A stretch of DNA of 64,000 bases from Paraburkholderia sp. BCC1886. GTDB taxonomy: Bacteria > Pseudomonadota > Gammaproteobacteria > Burkholderiales > Burkholderiaceae. Shown here piece after piece: positions 17,012 through 27,568 of the stretch. Under the pieces are notes generated by a model, which was given only the letters and a program-made list of their open reading frames with translations, searched no databases and was not told the DNA's origin. Numbering within the stretch: position 1 is the stretch's first letter; each line of letters starts with the position of its first letter. Both the position numbers and the translations under genes were made by a program. The stretch spans positions 1 through 64,000 of the forward strand of contig NZ_CAAJGK010000038.1 of assembly GCF_900996245.1 (NCBI RefSeq), written 5' to 3'.

Positions 17012-18172
17012 TCAGACGTCGGCCGTGGCGAATCCGGGCAGCGTGGAGAACCGCGCCAGATGATGGTCTACGTCGCCCAACGTCGTTTCGATAATAGCGA
17101 GCCGTTTGAACAGATGCGCTGCGGCCACCTCGTTCGTCACGCCCATGCCGCCGTGCAGTTGCACCGCTTGCTGACCGACGAAACGCGCGGCCTGACCGAC
17201 ACGGACCTTCGCGGCGGACACGGCGCGGCGACGCTCGTCGGCGTTCTCGCTGCCGTAGCGCATGGCGGCGAGGTAGGTGACGGAGCGGGCCTGCTCGGCA
17301 TGAATCAGCATCTCGACCATGCGATGCTGCAAGGCCTGGAAGCGCGCGATAGGCTGGCCGAACTGCTGGCGTGTTTTCGTGTAATCGACGGTGGCGAGAT
17401 TCAACGCGTCGAGCGCGCCGATGGCCTCCGCGCAGAGCAGGAGCGTGCCGTAATCGGCGATATGTTCGAGCGCCGCGGCACCCGAGTGCTGGCCGGCCAG
17501 GCGCCGCGCGGGCGTGCCTGCCAACGCGAGCGTGGCCGCCCGCTGGCCGTCGATGGTGCGATAGTCGGTAACCGTGAGGCCGGCCGCGTCGCGCGCCACG
17601 ACGAAGAGCGCTATCTCGCCGTTCTGTCGCGCGGGCACGATCAGGTAGTCGGCTTGCGCGCCGTGCAGAACGACCGACTTCGTGCCGTTCAGCGTGTGCT
17701 GCCCGTTTGTTTCACTTGCGCCTGGGCTTGCATTGGCGCTTTCGCTCGCGGTGGTTTCGACATCGAACAGATCGTAGCGCGCATGCGGTTCGTGAAATGC
17801 GACGGCCAGTTTGATCTCGCCCAGCGCCGCGCGTTCGAGCAACGCGGCGTCCGCGCCTTCGCCCGGCTCGCCGGCGAGCCGCAGCGCCTCGATACCCACC
17901 GCGGTCGACCAGTAAGGCTCGACGACCAGAGCACGGCCGAGTTCCTGCATGACCACCAGCATGTCGATGGGACTACCGTCGAAGCCCCCTTGCGCTTGCG
18001 GCACCGGCAACGCGGTCAAACCCAGTTCGGTCAGCGCGGTCCAATGCGTGGCCGACACGCCGGCGGCGGATTGCACGATCGCCTGGCGCGCTTCGAAACC
18101 GTAGTTCTTGTCGAGATAGCGACGCAGCGCGTCGGACAGTTGCTGCTGTTCGTCGTTGAAAGTAAAGTCCAT
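17012..18172 (-). CDS. Acyl-CoA dehydrogenase family protein, small-subunit type
   Basis: 386 residues with all three domains but poorly conserved flavin-binding motifs; for example the middle domain lacks the usual TEP motif. The C-terminal part keeps RxxxQxFGxPI (TRQQFGQPIARFQ) and QLHGGMGVTNE. This pattern resembles the less conserved partner of heterotetrameric acyl-CoA dehydrogenases such as PimD or the steroid side-chain FadE pairs. GGAG is 6 bases before the ATG. It follows its partner gene by 10 bases. Confidence 0.84.
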   Translation of the reverse strand: MDFTFNDEQQQLSDALRRYLDKNYGFEARQAIVQSAAGVSATHWTALTELGLTALPVPQAQGGFDGSPIDMLVVMQELGRALVVEPYWSTAVGIEALRLAGEPGEGADAALLERAALGEIKLAVAFHEPHARYDLFDVETTASESANASPGASETNGQHTLNGTKSVVLHGAQADYLIVPARQNGEIALFVVARDAAGLTVTDYRTIDGQRAATLALAGTPARRLAGQHSGAAALEHIADYGTLLLCAEAIGALDALNLATVDYTKTRQQFGQPIARFQALQHRMVEMLIHAEQARSVTYLAAMRYGSENADERRRAVSAAKVRVGQAARFVGQQAVQLHGGMGVTNEVAAAHLFKRLAIIETTLGDVDHHLARFSTLPGFATADV

Positions 18173-18182
18173 GCGCCGCTCC

Positions 18183-19379
18183 TCAAAGGCCGAGAATCAT
18201 CTGCGCGATGATGTTCTTTTGAATTTCGTTCGAGCCGCCGTAAATCGACGTCTTGCGGAAGTTGAAGTAGTACGCGGCAAGCGGCGCAGCGTCATCGTCG
18301 CCGGCCAGACTGTGCTTGCGTTCGCCTTCGAGGAACACCACGTCGAACGGCGCTGCCAGTGGGCCGACTGCTTCGAACATCAATTCGGTCAGCGCCTGCT
18401 GCACTTCCGTGCCCTTGATCTTGAGCATGGACGCTTCCGGACCCGGACCGCGCCCGCCTGCTTCATTGGCGACCACGCGTTGCACGGTGACCTCGAGCGC
18501 CATCAGTTCGATCTCGAGACTCGCGACTTTAGCGGCGAACACCGGATCCTGCAGGAGCGGCTTGCCGTTCTTTTTCTGATCGAGCGCGAGGCGTTTCAGA
18601 AACACGAGTTCGCGCTTGGACTGACCGACTCGCGCGATACCCGTGCGCTCGTGTCCCAGCAGATACTTCGCGTAGGTCCAGCCACGGTTTTCTTCGCCGA
18701 CCAGATTGTCGAGCGGCACTTCGACGTCTTCGAAAAAGACTTCGTTGACTTCGTGATCTTCGTCGAGCGTGATGATCGGGCGCACGGTGATACCCGGCGT
18801 TTTCATGTCGATCAGCAGGAATGAGATGCCTTCCTGCTTTTTAGCGCCGCTGTCGGTGCGCACGAGGCAAAACATCATGTCGGCATATTGGCCGAGCGTG
18901 GTCCAGGTCTTCTGGCCATTCACGACGTAGTGGTCGCCAACGCGTTCGGCTCGGGTTCGGAGCGAGGCCAGGTCGGAACCGGAACCCGGCTCCGAGTAGC
19001 CCTGGCACCACCAGTCCGTGCCGTCGAGGATTCGCGGCAGATAGTGGCGCTTCTGCGCCTCGTTGCCATACTTCATCAGCACCGGGGCCACCATCGATAC
19101 GCCGAACGGCAGTACCGAAGGGGCGCCGATTCTTGCGCACTCCTCCTCCCAGATATGCCGTTGGGTAGCGTCCCAGCCGGGGCCGCCATATTCTTTTGGC
19201 CATGCGATGACCGACCAGCCGCGCGTACCGAGCAGCTTGTGCCAGTTCGCGAAATCTTCGCGAGCGAGACGCTTGTGGTTGAGTACCTTGTGACTGAGTT
19301 CGGCTGGCAGATTGGCTTCGAGCCACGCGCGGATGTCGGCGCGGAATGCGCTCTCGGCGGAGGAATAATCCAGATTCAT
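18183..19379 (-). CDS. Acyl-CoA dehydrogenase family protein, large-subunit type
   Basis: 398 residues. Flavin and substrate motifs are well kept: WCQGYSEPGSGSDLAS and QKTWTTLGQYADMMF in the middle domain, and SIYGGSNEIQKNIIAQ at the C-terminus. It resembles PimC-like large subunits that pair with a degenerate small subunit, encoded here 10 bases downstream. The position of the usual C-terminal catalytic Glu (YEG) reads YGG, so the base must lie elsewhere, as known for several family members. A GGAG site precedes the ATG. Substrate could be pimeloyl, steroid or other bulky acyl-CoA. Confidence 0.87.
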   Translation of the reverse strand: MNLDYSSAESAFRADIRAWLEANLPAELSHKVLNHKRLAREDFANWHKLLGTRGWSVIAWPKEYGGPGWDATQRHIWEEECARIGAPSVLPFGVSMVAPVLMKYGNEAQKRHYLPRILDGTDWWCQGYSEPGSGSDLASLRTRAERVGDHYVVNGQKTWTTLGQYADMMFCLVRTDSGAKKQEGISFLLIDMKTPGITVRPIITLDEDHEVNEVFFEDVEVPLDNLVGEENRGWTYAKYLLGHERTGIARVGQSKRELVFLKRLALDQKKNGKPLLQDPVFAAKVASLEIELMALEVTVQRVVANEAGGRGPGPEASMLKIKGTEVQQALTELMFEAVGPLAAPFDVVFLEGERKHSLAGDDDAAPLAAYYFNFRKTSIYGGSNEIQKNIIAQMILGL

Positions 19380-19427
19380 GCGTAGTGTCTCCTGGCCGCT
19401 ACCTCCTGCGGCCAGAGAGCCACTGCG

Positions 19428-19865
19428 TTATTGCAGCGGTTCTTTCAGGGCGGCCGGAACAGGCAGCGGCATCACTTCGATGCCTTCTTCGACCAAGGCT
19501 CTCGCGTCTTCGGGCGTGGTGACACCACGAATGTCGCGTGCGGGCGCTTCGTTGTAATGGATGCGCCTTGCTTCCTCGGCGAAGCGGTCGCCCACGTTCT
19601 CGGTCTTTTCCAGTACCTCGCGCAACGCACGCATCGCACGCGCTTGCATGTCCGCCTGCCTGTCGGTTACCGCAACCGGCGCCTTTGCCTGTGTCGAACC
19701 CGACAGATTCAGGCGCGGCGCCGAAGGCAACCGGCTCACCTCGTTTGCACCGCAGACAGGACACGCGACGAGCTTGCGCGACTGCTGCGATTCGAAGTCA
19801 TCCGCCGAAGCAAACCAGCCTTCGAACCGATGGCCATGTGGACACTGTAAATCGAGGACCTTCAT
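19428..19865 (-). CDS. DUF1178 family protein with zinc-ribbon-like N-terminus
   Basis: 145 residues. MKVLDLQCPHGHRFEGWF and ACPVCGANEV give a CPxxH...CxxC pattern that could hold one zinc ion, typical of the DUF1178 family of unknown function. The C-terminal half (about 70-145) is charged and helical. It is the first gene of the leftward acyl-CoA unit, 48 bases before the large acyl-CoA dehydrogenase; whether the association is functional is unknown. Two inverted repeats lie 50-75 bases upstream. Confidence 0.8.
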   Translation of the reverse strand: MKVLDLQCPHGHRFEGWFASADDFESQQSRKLVACPVCGANEVSRLPSAPRLNLSGSTQAKAPVAVTDRQADMQARAMRALREVLEKTENVGDRFAEEARRIHYNEAPARDIRGVTTPEDARALVEEGIEVMPLPVPAALKEPLQ

Positions 19866-19914
19866 GTGGAATCAGGGCTTGGGTGCCAGTTTAGCGCAAA
19901 ACAGGAAATTTTAT

Positions 19915-19939
19915 GAACGGTCGTTCGCAAAATTTTGCG
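19915..19939. promoter_or_regulatory. Two adjacent inverted repeats, candidate operators
   Basis: GAACG-GT-CGTTC (19915-19926) abuts a perfect 14-bp palindrome CGCAAAATTTTGCG (19926-19939). They are 50-75 bases ahead of the DUF1178 start and could control the leftward acyl-CoA operon. Confidence 0.45.
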
Positions 19940-20067
19940 GGTGATTGAGCGGCACCGGATAGGACCGGCAACGCGTCAACGGTGCGCGATTCTAACCCGC
20001 TATAGAAAGCGCTGCCGAAGCCGCCCGCGCTGGTTTTGCGCCTTATTCACAAGCCGTTACATGGGCT

Positions 20068-20115
20068 GCTGCGCACGCCGTTGCGCACGCCGTTGCACAC
20101 GCCGCTGCGCACGCC
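20068..20115. repeat. 12-bp tandem repeat, four copies
   Basis: Units GCTGCGCACGCC, GTTGCGCACGCC, GTTGCACACGCC and GCTGCGCACGCC lie just beyond the stop codon of the HTH protein gene. Confidence 0.9.
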
Positions 20116-20121
20116 TACGGC

Positions 20122-20646
20122 TTAGGCGACGAGGCGTTCGATCTGCCGATTCACGCGCGGCTCGATCTGCCGCGCTGCCTTAACCAGATTGATCTGTTTG
20201 GCTGATTTCGCCACGTCGAAGACGTCGGGTGCAATGTCGTATCCGCCGCGCGTGACGAGCCAGTCGAGCAGGTCGGACAGATGCCAGACCGACGCACTGC
20301 CCTCGTGAACCGGTGCAGGAAAGTCGGTCGGGTGACTCAACATCAGCTTGCGCATGTTTTGACGCGATACACCGGCGACATCGGCAACGTCGGTCAGGCC
20401 GACGAAGTCGGGACCGGCCTCGACGAGACTCGCCGTGGGGACCGCCCGCTTCACGTCCTCGAGTCCGCTGATGAGCGCGCCGAACGCCGACGGACCTTCG
20501 CGCGTGAAGACCAGCGCGATGCGCCCCGGTTGCCCGATGCCGATTGTGGCGTCGTCGCACCCGGCTTCGCCAAGACGTTCGACGATCGCGTCGAGGTCGG
20601 CGTCTTCCGGAGCGAGTCGATACTTCAGCGTGAACACATATTCCAT
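20122..20646 (-). CDS. Helix-turn-helix DNA-binding protein, candidate antitoxin
   Basis: 174 residues. Residues 1-80 are an alpha/beta domain with no family I can name. Residues about 82-130 hold an AlpA/MerR-like helix-turn-helix (VGLTDVADVAGVSRQNMRKLM) followed by a wing region ending in WHLSDLLDWL. An excellent AGGAGG site lies just before the ATG at 20644-20646. It is 14 bases downstream of a small cysteine-rich HicA-like gene. The order (small protein first, larger DNA-binding protein second) matches hicAB modules, so it may be an antitoxin and autoregulator. Function is inferred from layout only. Confidence 0.7.
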   Translation of the reverse strand: MEYVFTLKYRLAPEDADLDAIVERLGEAGCDDATIGIGQPGRIALVFTREGPSAFGALISGLEDVKRAVPTASLVEAGPDFVGLTDVADVAGVSRQNMRKLMLSHPTDFPAPVHEGSASVWHLSDLLDWLVTRGGYDIAPDVFDVAKSAKQINLVKAARQIEPRVNRQIERLVA

Positions 20647-20660
20647 TATTTCCTCCTGCT

Positions 20661-20942
20661 TCAATTCAGTTGCGTGCCGACGCCCTCGGCGCACTGCACG
20701 ACGAGGGCCGTGCAGTTATCGACAATACGCCGCAGATGTTTGGCGTGGTTACCTGCATTCTTGGGCGTACTCCACACGCTCGATATACAGAACTCGCCGC
20801 ACCGGCACTCTGCACTATTGACCGGACAGTACAGTTTTCCCCACGCATGCCCTTTGCCGCCGCTTCGAATACGCCAGCCCTTGCTTTCGGCGTACACCAA
20901 AGCCGCCTCAATTTCTTTTTTTGAATGAGTTTGTCGAACCAT
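20661..20942 (-). CDS. Small HicA-like, cysteine-rich protein, candidate toxin
   Basis: 93 residues. SKKEIEAALVYAESKGWRI followed by GGKGHAWGKLYC resembles the alpha1-beta1-beta2 start of HicA (dsRBD-like RNase toxins), with H32 in the place of the catalytic histidine. Unlike HicA it is longer and has six cysteines (39, 46, 48, 52, 77, 84), including CRCGEFC, suggesting a metal site. I choose the ATG at 20940-20942, which has GGAGG 5 bases ahead; a TTG four codons earlier has none. Local base composition is more AT-rich than the neighbours, consistent with acquisition by transfer. Confidence 0.65.
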   Translation of the reverse strand: MVRQTHSKKEIEAALVYAESKGWRIRSGGKGHAWGKLYCPVNSAECRCGEFCISSVWSTPKNAGNHAKHLRRIVDNCTALVVQCAEGVGTQLN

Positions 20943-20962
20943 CCATGCCTCCAATTTAACGC

Positions 20963-21000
20963 GTCAGCACATGGTTGTCAATCGACAACCATGTGCTGAC
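20963..21000. promoter_or_regulatory. Perfect 17-bp inverted repeat, likely operator of the two-gene islet
   Basis: Arms 20963-20979 and 20984-21000 are exact reverse complements around a 4-base centre (AATC). On the minus strand the right part contains TTGACA, followed 16 bases later by TTAAAT, so the repeat overlaps a possible promoter 20-60 bases ahead of the small gene. This is where an autoregulatory operator is expected. Confidence 0.7.
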
Positions 21001-21120
21001 CTGTTTCCGGCGAGGCATCGTTTTTCAGCCGCGTTACCTCACCTCTTTCGAAAGATCGATGGTAGAGCGGCGACCGCTGCGAGACGAGACGGCCTGATGG
21101 CATAGGACAAACCCAAGAAA

Positions 21121-21155
21121 AAAGCCTCTGCCGATCGTCGATCGGCAGAGGCTTT
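21121..21155 (-). terminator. Terminator after the Nudix gene
   Basis: A perfect 17-bp inverted repeat around a single central base, followed on the minus strand by a T-run (from 21123 down to 21117). It closes the nuo-DUF2818-Nudix transcription unit. Confidence 0.9.
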
Positions 21156-21183
21156 CAGAGGAATCTTAAGTCGCGTTAGTGCG

Positions 21184-21786
21184 TCATTGGTTTTGCGGCA
21201 TCGGCCAGGTGTCCGACAGAATTTTCTCAAGCCAGAACGTGCCGATCACCGTCTTCACATCCGTGATCTTGCCCGTACGAATCCATTCGGACACCTCGGG
21301 CACCGTCGCCGTGAACAGTTCGAGGAACTCGCCCTCGTCGAGCTTGCGTTCGCCCGCGGTCAGTCCGCGCGCGAGGTAAATATCGATGAATTCGGTCGAG
21401 TACGAAATGATCGGGTGGATGCGCGTGAGATAAACATACTCGCGAGCCGAATAGCCGGTTTCCTCCAGCAACTCTCGCTTCGCGCAGGCCAGTGCACCTT
21501 CGTTCGGGTCGAGCTTGCCGGCCGGATACTCGACCATCACCTTACCCATCGGGTACCGATACTGGCTTTCAAGCAATACCCGGCCATCGTCGAACAACGG
21601 AATGATCATGACGGCGCCCGGGTGCTGAACATACTCGCGGGTCGCCTGCTTGCCGTCCGGCAAGCGGACCGTGTCGCACTTGAGTGTCAGGAACGGACCC
21701 TGATGAATCGTCTTGCTGTCGAGACAGGTCTCGGTCAGCGCAGCGTCGTGATCGGGTAGTTCAGCAGGAAGTTCAGACTCGGACAT
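21184..21786 (-). CDS. Nudix hydrolase, ADP-ribose pyrophosphatase type
   Basis: 200 residues. The Nudix box is complete: G-x5-E-x7-REL-x-EE-x-G in GKLDPNEGALACAK then RELLEETGY (about 95-117). The preceding PGAVMIIPLFDDGRVLLESQYR is typical of ADP-sugar pyrophosphatases such as NudF. It would cleave ADP-ribose to AMP and ribose 5-phosphate in the cytoplasm. The ATG at 21784-21786 has GAGGT 8 bases ahead. The gene follows DUF2818 by 43 bases and may be read from the complex I operon. Confidence 0.9.
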   Translation of the reverse strand: MSESELPAELPDHDAALTETCLDSKTIHQGPFLTLKCDTVRLPDGKQATREYVQHPGAVMIIPLFDDGRVLLESQYRYPMGKVMVEYPAGKLDPNEGALACAKRELLEETGYSAREYVYLTRIHPIISYSTEFIDIYLARGLTAGERKLDEGEFLELFTATVPEVSEWIRTGKITDVKTVIGTFWLEKILSDTWPMPQNQ

Positions 21787-21829
21787 GGATGGACCTCTGG
21801 ACGGCCTGATGCGCGACGGCAGAAAGCCG

Positions 21830-22126
21830 TCAGCGGCGTTTGACGAGATACTGGAAGGTGAAGCCGGGGAAGGCGAACACGACGAACAACGCGAAGGTAA
21901 TGGCGTAGAACTGCCATCCCTGTACGAACCGGTTCCCCGCGCGCGCTTCCAGCAGAAAACCGACCGCACCGACAGCGAAGTACAGCACGATCAGTTCGCC
22001 GATCCGGATCCACGCGCTCTTTCTGATCGCCTTCAAGGGCACCGCGGCGACCAGACGTTGATTCAGGAACGGCAGGTTGGCGCCGACCAGCGCCAACAAT
22101 ACGATAAACCAGCCCGCAGCCGACAT
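21830..22126 (-). CDS. DUF2818 family membrane protein
   Basis: 98 residues with three hydrophobic helices (about 4-22, 44-60 and 73-90). It is the small protein regularly found just after nuoN in Burkholderiales. Its start overlaps the nuoN stop by one base (TAATG), so it is translated together with the complex I genes. A role as an accessory or assembly factor of complex I is suggested by location only. Confidence 0.85.
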   Translation of the reverse strand: MSAAGWFIVLLALVGANLPFLNQRLVAAVPLKAIRKSAWIRIGELIVLYFAVGAVGFLLEARAGNRFVQGWQFYAITFALFVVFAFPGFTFQYLVKRR

Positions 22127-23598
22127 TAGAGCAGCAGCGTGTGCTGGATGGCCTGCAGACAGGCCTTCAGCAGCGGATCCGGCACGAGGCCGAGCACCAG
22201 CACCGCCACGCCGTTCAGCGTGAGCAAAGCGCGCGTGCTCGAATCGGCGAGGATCGGCGACTTGTCTTGCGGATCGTCGAAGTACATCAGCTTCACGATA
22301 CGCAGGTAGTAGAACGCCCCGAACAGCGACGTGATCACGGCCAGCACCGTCAGCCAAGTCAAACCGGCGTTCATGGTTGCCTGCAGCACCGCAAGCTTCG
22401 CATAGAAACCGACCGCGGGCGGAATGCCGGCGAGCGAGAACATCATCACCATCATGACGAACGCGAACACCGGGCTGCGTTGATTCAAACCCTTGAAGTC
22501 TTCGAGCGTGTCCGCTTCGAAGTCGCGCCGCGCCAGCAACATGATCACGCCGAACGTACCGAGCGTCGTGACCAGATACACGATGCTGTAGAACATGGCC
22601 GAACCATAGGCGCTCGCGGCGCCCGCCGTTTTGTGGTCGACCACGCCGGCAAGCAGGCCGAGCAGCACGAAGCCCATGTTCGAGATCGCGGAATAAGCGA
22701 GCATACGCTTGACGTTACGCTGCACGATACCCGTAATGTTGCCGACGATCAGCGACAGCGCCGCCAGAATCACCAGCATTTCCTGCCACTCGACGGCGAG
22801 CGGCAGCAAACCCATCACGAGGAAGCGGAAGCCCCAGGCGAACGCCGCCACTTTCGGACCGCCGCCGACCATCAGCGTCATGGCCGTCGGTGCACCCTGG
22901 TACACGTCCGGCACCCACATGTGGAACGGCACGGCACCCATCTTGAACGCCACGCCGGCCACGACGAAGATCACGCCGAACAGCAGCACGCTCGGATCGT
23001 AGTGGCTGGTACCAATTGCCTTGAACACTTCGTTCAGATCGAGCGAACCGGTCGCGCCGTAGAGCATCGAGATACCGTACAGCAGGAAGCCGGATGCCAA
23101 CGCGCCGAGTACGTAATACTTCATCGCGGCTTCGTTCGACGGCGCTGCGTCACGACGCAACGCAATCGCGCCGTACAGCGACAGCGACATCAACTCCAGA
23201 CCGAGATAAAGCGTCAGGAAGTTGTTGCCCGAGATCATCACCAGTTGGCCGAGCAACGAGAACATGCCCAGCAGGAAGAACTCGCCGCGGAACAGGCCGC
23301 GATCGTCGAGGTAGGTGCGCGAATACACGATCGACACGGCATAACCGAGCGTCACGACGGCCTTCATCAGGCTCGCGAACGAATCGACCACGTACATGTG
23401 GCCGAAGAAGTAATGCACTTGCGGGTCGAACGCGTTGACCGCGAACCAGATGCCGGAAATCAGCGTCCCGAAGAACGCAATGAAGAACGTGGTACGGCGA
23501 CCGGCCTGGCCGACGAACGTGTCGTTGAGCCACGCGAGCACTACGGCGAGCATCACCAGCGCGTCGGGCAACAGGGCAGTCATAGGGGCGTTTTGCAT
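22126..23598 (-). CDS. nuoN: NADH-quinone oxidoreductase subunit N
   Basis: 490 residues, 14 predicted membrane helices, an antiporter-like proton-pumping subunit of the membrane arm. The conserved lysine helices are recognisable, as are blocks such as LELMSLSLYGAIAL and LAGIPPAVGFYAKL. The ATG at 23596-23598 is chosen; GGAGGA lies about 11 bases ahead, a little far. It follows nuoM by 25 bases. Confidence 0.95.
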   Translation of the reverse strand: MQNAPMTALLPDALVMLAVVLAWLNDTFVGQAGRRTTFFIAFFGTLISGIWFAVNAFDPQVHYFFGHMYVVDSFASLMKAVVTLGYAVSIVYSRTYLDDRGLFRGEFFLLGMFSLLGQLVMISGNNFLTLYLGLELMSLSLYGAIALRRDAAPSNEAAMKYYVLGALASGFLLYGISMLYGATGSLDLNEVFKAIGTSHYDPSVLLFGVIFVVAGVAFKMGAVPFHMWVPDVYQGAPTAMTLMVGGGPKVAAFAWGFRFLVMGLLPLAVEWQEMLVILAALSLIVGNITGIVQRNVKRMLAYSAISNMGFVLLGLLAGVVDHKTAGAASAYGSAMFYSIVYLVTTLGTFGVIMLLARRDFEADTLEDFKGLNQRSPVFAFVMMVMMFSLAGIPPAVGFYAKLAVLQATMNAGLTWLTVLAVITSLFGAFYYLRIVKLMYFDDPQDKSPILADSSTRALLTLNGVAVLVLGLVPDPLLKACLQAIQHTLLL

Positions 23599-23623
23599 GG
23601 TGTTTTGATTCCTCCGCTCTGCG

Positions 23624-25114
23624 TTACTGAGGCAACGGCAGTTTCGACTGCGCAACGTGGGAGAGGAGGTTTTCCACGGATACGTGCATCACATCGGTAA
23701 AGGGCTTCGGATACAGGCCCATGAACAGCGTCAGTGCAGCGAGCACTGCCAGCATGAAAAACTCACGACGGTTGATGTCGAGAAGCGTCTTCACGTGATC
23801 GTTGGCGATCGCGCCAAAGTACACGCGCTTGTACATCCACAGCGTGTAGGCCGCGCCGAGAATCAACGTGACGGCTGCGCCGCCCGCGATCCAGAAGTTG
23901 TATTGCACGGCCGCGAGAATCACCATGAATTCGCCGACGAACCCGGAGGTGCCCGGCAAGCCGCAATTGGCCATGGAGAACAGCATCGCGAACGCCGCGA
24001 ACTTCGGCATCACGTTGACGACACCGCCGTAATCGGCGATCTGGCGGGAATGCATACGGTCGTACAGCACGCCGATGCTCAGGAACATCGCGCCCGAGAC
24101 GAAACCGTGCGAGATCATCTGGACGACGGCGCCTTCCATGCCGAGCTGATTGAAGATGAAGAAGCCGAGCGTGACGAAACCCATGTGGGCAATCGACGAA
24201 TACGCGACCAGCTTCTTCATGTCGGCCTGCACCATCGCGACCAGACCGATATAAATGACCGCAATCAGCGACAGCGTGATGACCACCGGCGCGAGAAAGT
24301 GGCTGGCGTCCGGCGCGATAGGCAGCGAAAAGCGCAGAAAACCATACGCGCCGAGCTTCAGCATGATGGCCGCCAGCACGACCGAGCCGCCGGTCGGCGC
24401 TTCGACGTGGGCGTCGGGCAACCACGTGTGCACGGGCCACATCGGCACTTTCACCGCGAAGGCCATGAAGAACGCGATGAAGATCAATATCTGAGGCGTC
24501 ATCGCGATCGGCGCGTGCTGCCACGTGGCCAGATCGAAGGTGCCGGTCTCGACGTACAGATACAGCAGCGCGACCAGCATCAGCAGCGAGCCCATCAGCG
24601 TGTACAGGAAGAACTTGAACGCCGCATACACGCGGTTCGCCCCGCCCCACACACCGATGATGATGTACATCGGAATCAGCGTCGCTTCGAAGAACACGTA
24701 GAACAGCATGCCGTCGGCCGCGCTGAACACGCCGACCATGATCCCGGAGAGGATCAGGAAAGCGGCCAGGTATTGCGCCACGTTCTTCGTAATGACTTCC
24801 CACGCGGCAATGACGACGATTACCGTGATCAATGCAGTCAACACCACGAACCACATCGAGATGCCGTCGACGCCGAGATGGTATGCAATGTGGAATCGCT
24901 CGATCCAGTTCGCGTTCTCGACGAACTGAAGATCGGCGGTGCTCGAATCGAAACCAGTAATCAGCGGCAATGTCACGATGAAGCTGGCGACAGAGCCGAT
25001 CAGCGCGATCCAGCGGGCCGGTGCCGGGTTGCGGTCGTTACCGACCGCCAGAACCAGCAGACCGACGAGGATCGGTAACCATATCGCAATGCTGAGAATC
25101 GGATAAGCGTGCAT
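23624..25114 (-). CDS. nuoM: NADH-quinone oxidoreductase subunit M
   Basis: 496 residues with about 14 membrane helices. FVVLTALITVIVVIAAWEVI includes the conserved Glu of the antiporter family, and FFEATLIPMYIIIGVWG and HTWLPDAHVEAPTGGSVVLA carry conserved charged residues of the proton path. GAGGG lies 8 bases before the ATG. It is 14 bases downstream of nuoL. Confidence 0.96.
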   Translation of the reverse strand: MHAYPILSIAIWLPILVGLLVLAVGNDRNPAPARWIALIGSVASFIVTLPLITGFDSSTADLQFVENANWIERFHIAYHLGVDGISMWFVVLTALITVIVVIAAWEVITKNVAQYLAAFLILSGIMVGVFSAADGMLFYVFFEATLIPMYIIIGVWGGANRVYAAFKFFLYTLMGSLLMLVALLYLYVETGTFDLATWQHAPIAMTPQILIFIAFFMAFAVKVPMWPVHTWLPDAHVEAPTGGSVVLAAIMLKLGAYGFLRFSLPIAPDASHFLAPVVITLSLIAVIYIGLVAMVQADMKKLVAYSSIAHMGFVTLGFFIFNQLGMEGAVVQMISHGFVSGAMFLSIGVLYDRMHSRQIADYGGVVNVMPKFAAFAMLFSMANCGLPGTSGFVGEFMVILAAVQYNFWIAGGAAVTLILGAAYTLWMYKRVYFGAIANDHVKTLLDINRREFFMLAVLAALTLFMGLYPKPFTDVMHVSVENLLSHVAQSKLPLPQ

Positions 25115-25128
25115 TAGTGTCCCTCGCC

Positions 25129-27225
<2,097 letters not shown>

Positions 27226-27242
27226 AACCGCTTTCCCTGAAA

Positions 27243-27548
27243 TTAACCTTTGAGCTGATCGAGATCCTCGACATTGATCGTGTCGAGGCTACGGAACAGG
27301 GTCACCAGAATCGCAAGGCCGATCGCCGCTTCCGCCGCCGCTACCGTCAGCACGAAGAAGACGAAAATCTGACCATGCACGTCGCCCAGATAATGCGAGA
27401 AAGCGACGAAGTTGGTATTGACCGCCAGCAGCATCAGTTCGATTGCCATCAGGATGATGATGACATTGCGACGGTTCAGGAAAATGCCCACGATGCTGAT
27501 CGCAAACAGGATCGCGCCTAGGACGAGGTAATGAGCAAGGGTCAACAT
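27243..27548 (-). CDS. nuoK: NADH-quinone oxidoreductase subunit K
   Basis: 101 residues with three membrane helices and conserved glutamates (IELMLLAVN and EAAIGLAI) that form part of the proton channel. The size matches E. coli NuoK. A GGAG site lies 8-10 bases before the ATG. Confidence 0.96.
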
Positions 27549-27568
27549 GGTTTCTATCTCCTGTCCGC

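Noticed and set aside
22141..23700. 519-codon plus-strand frame
   Set aside because: Antisense of nuoN, with a His/Arg/Gln-rich composition and no motifs.
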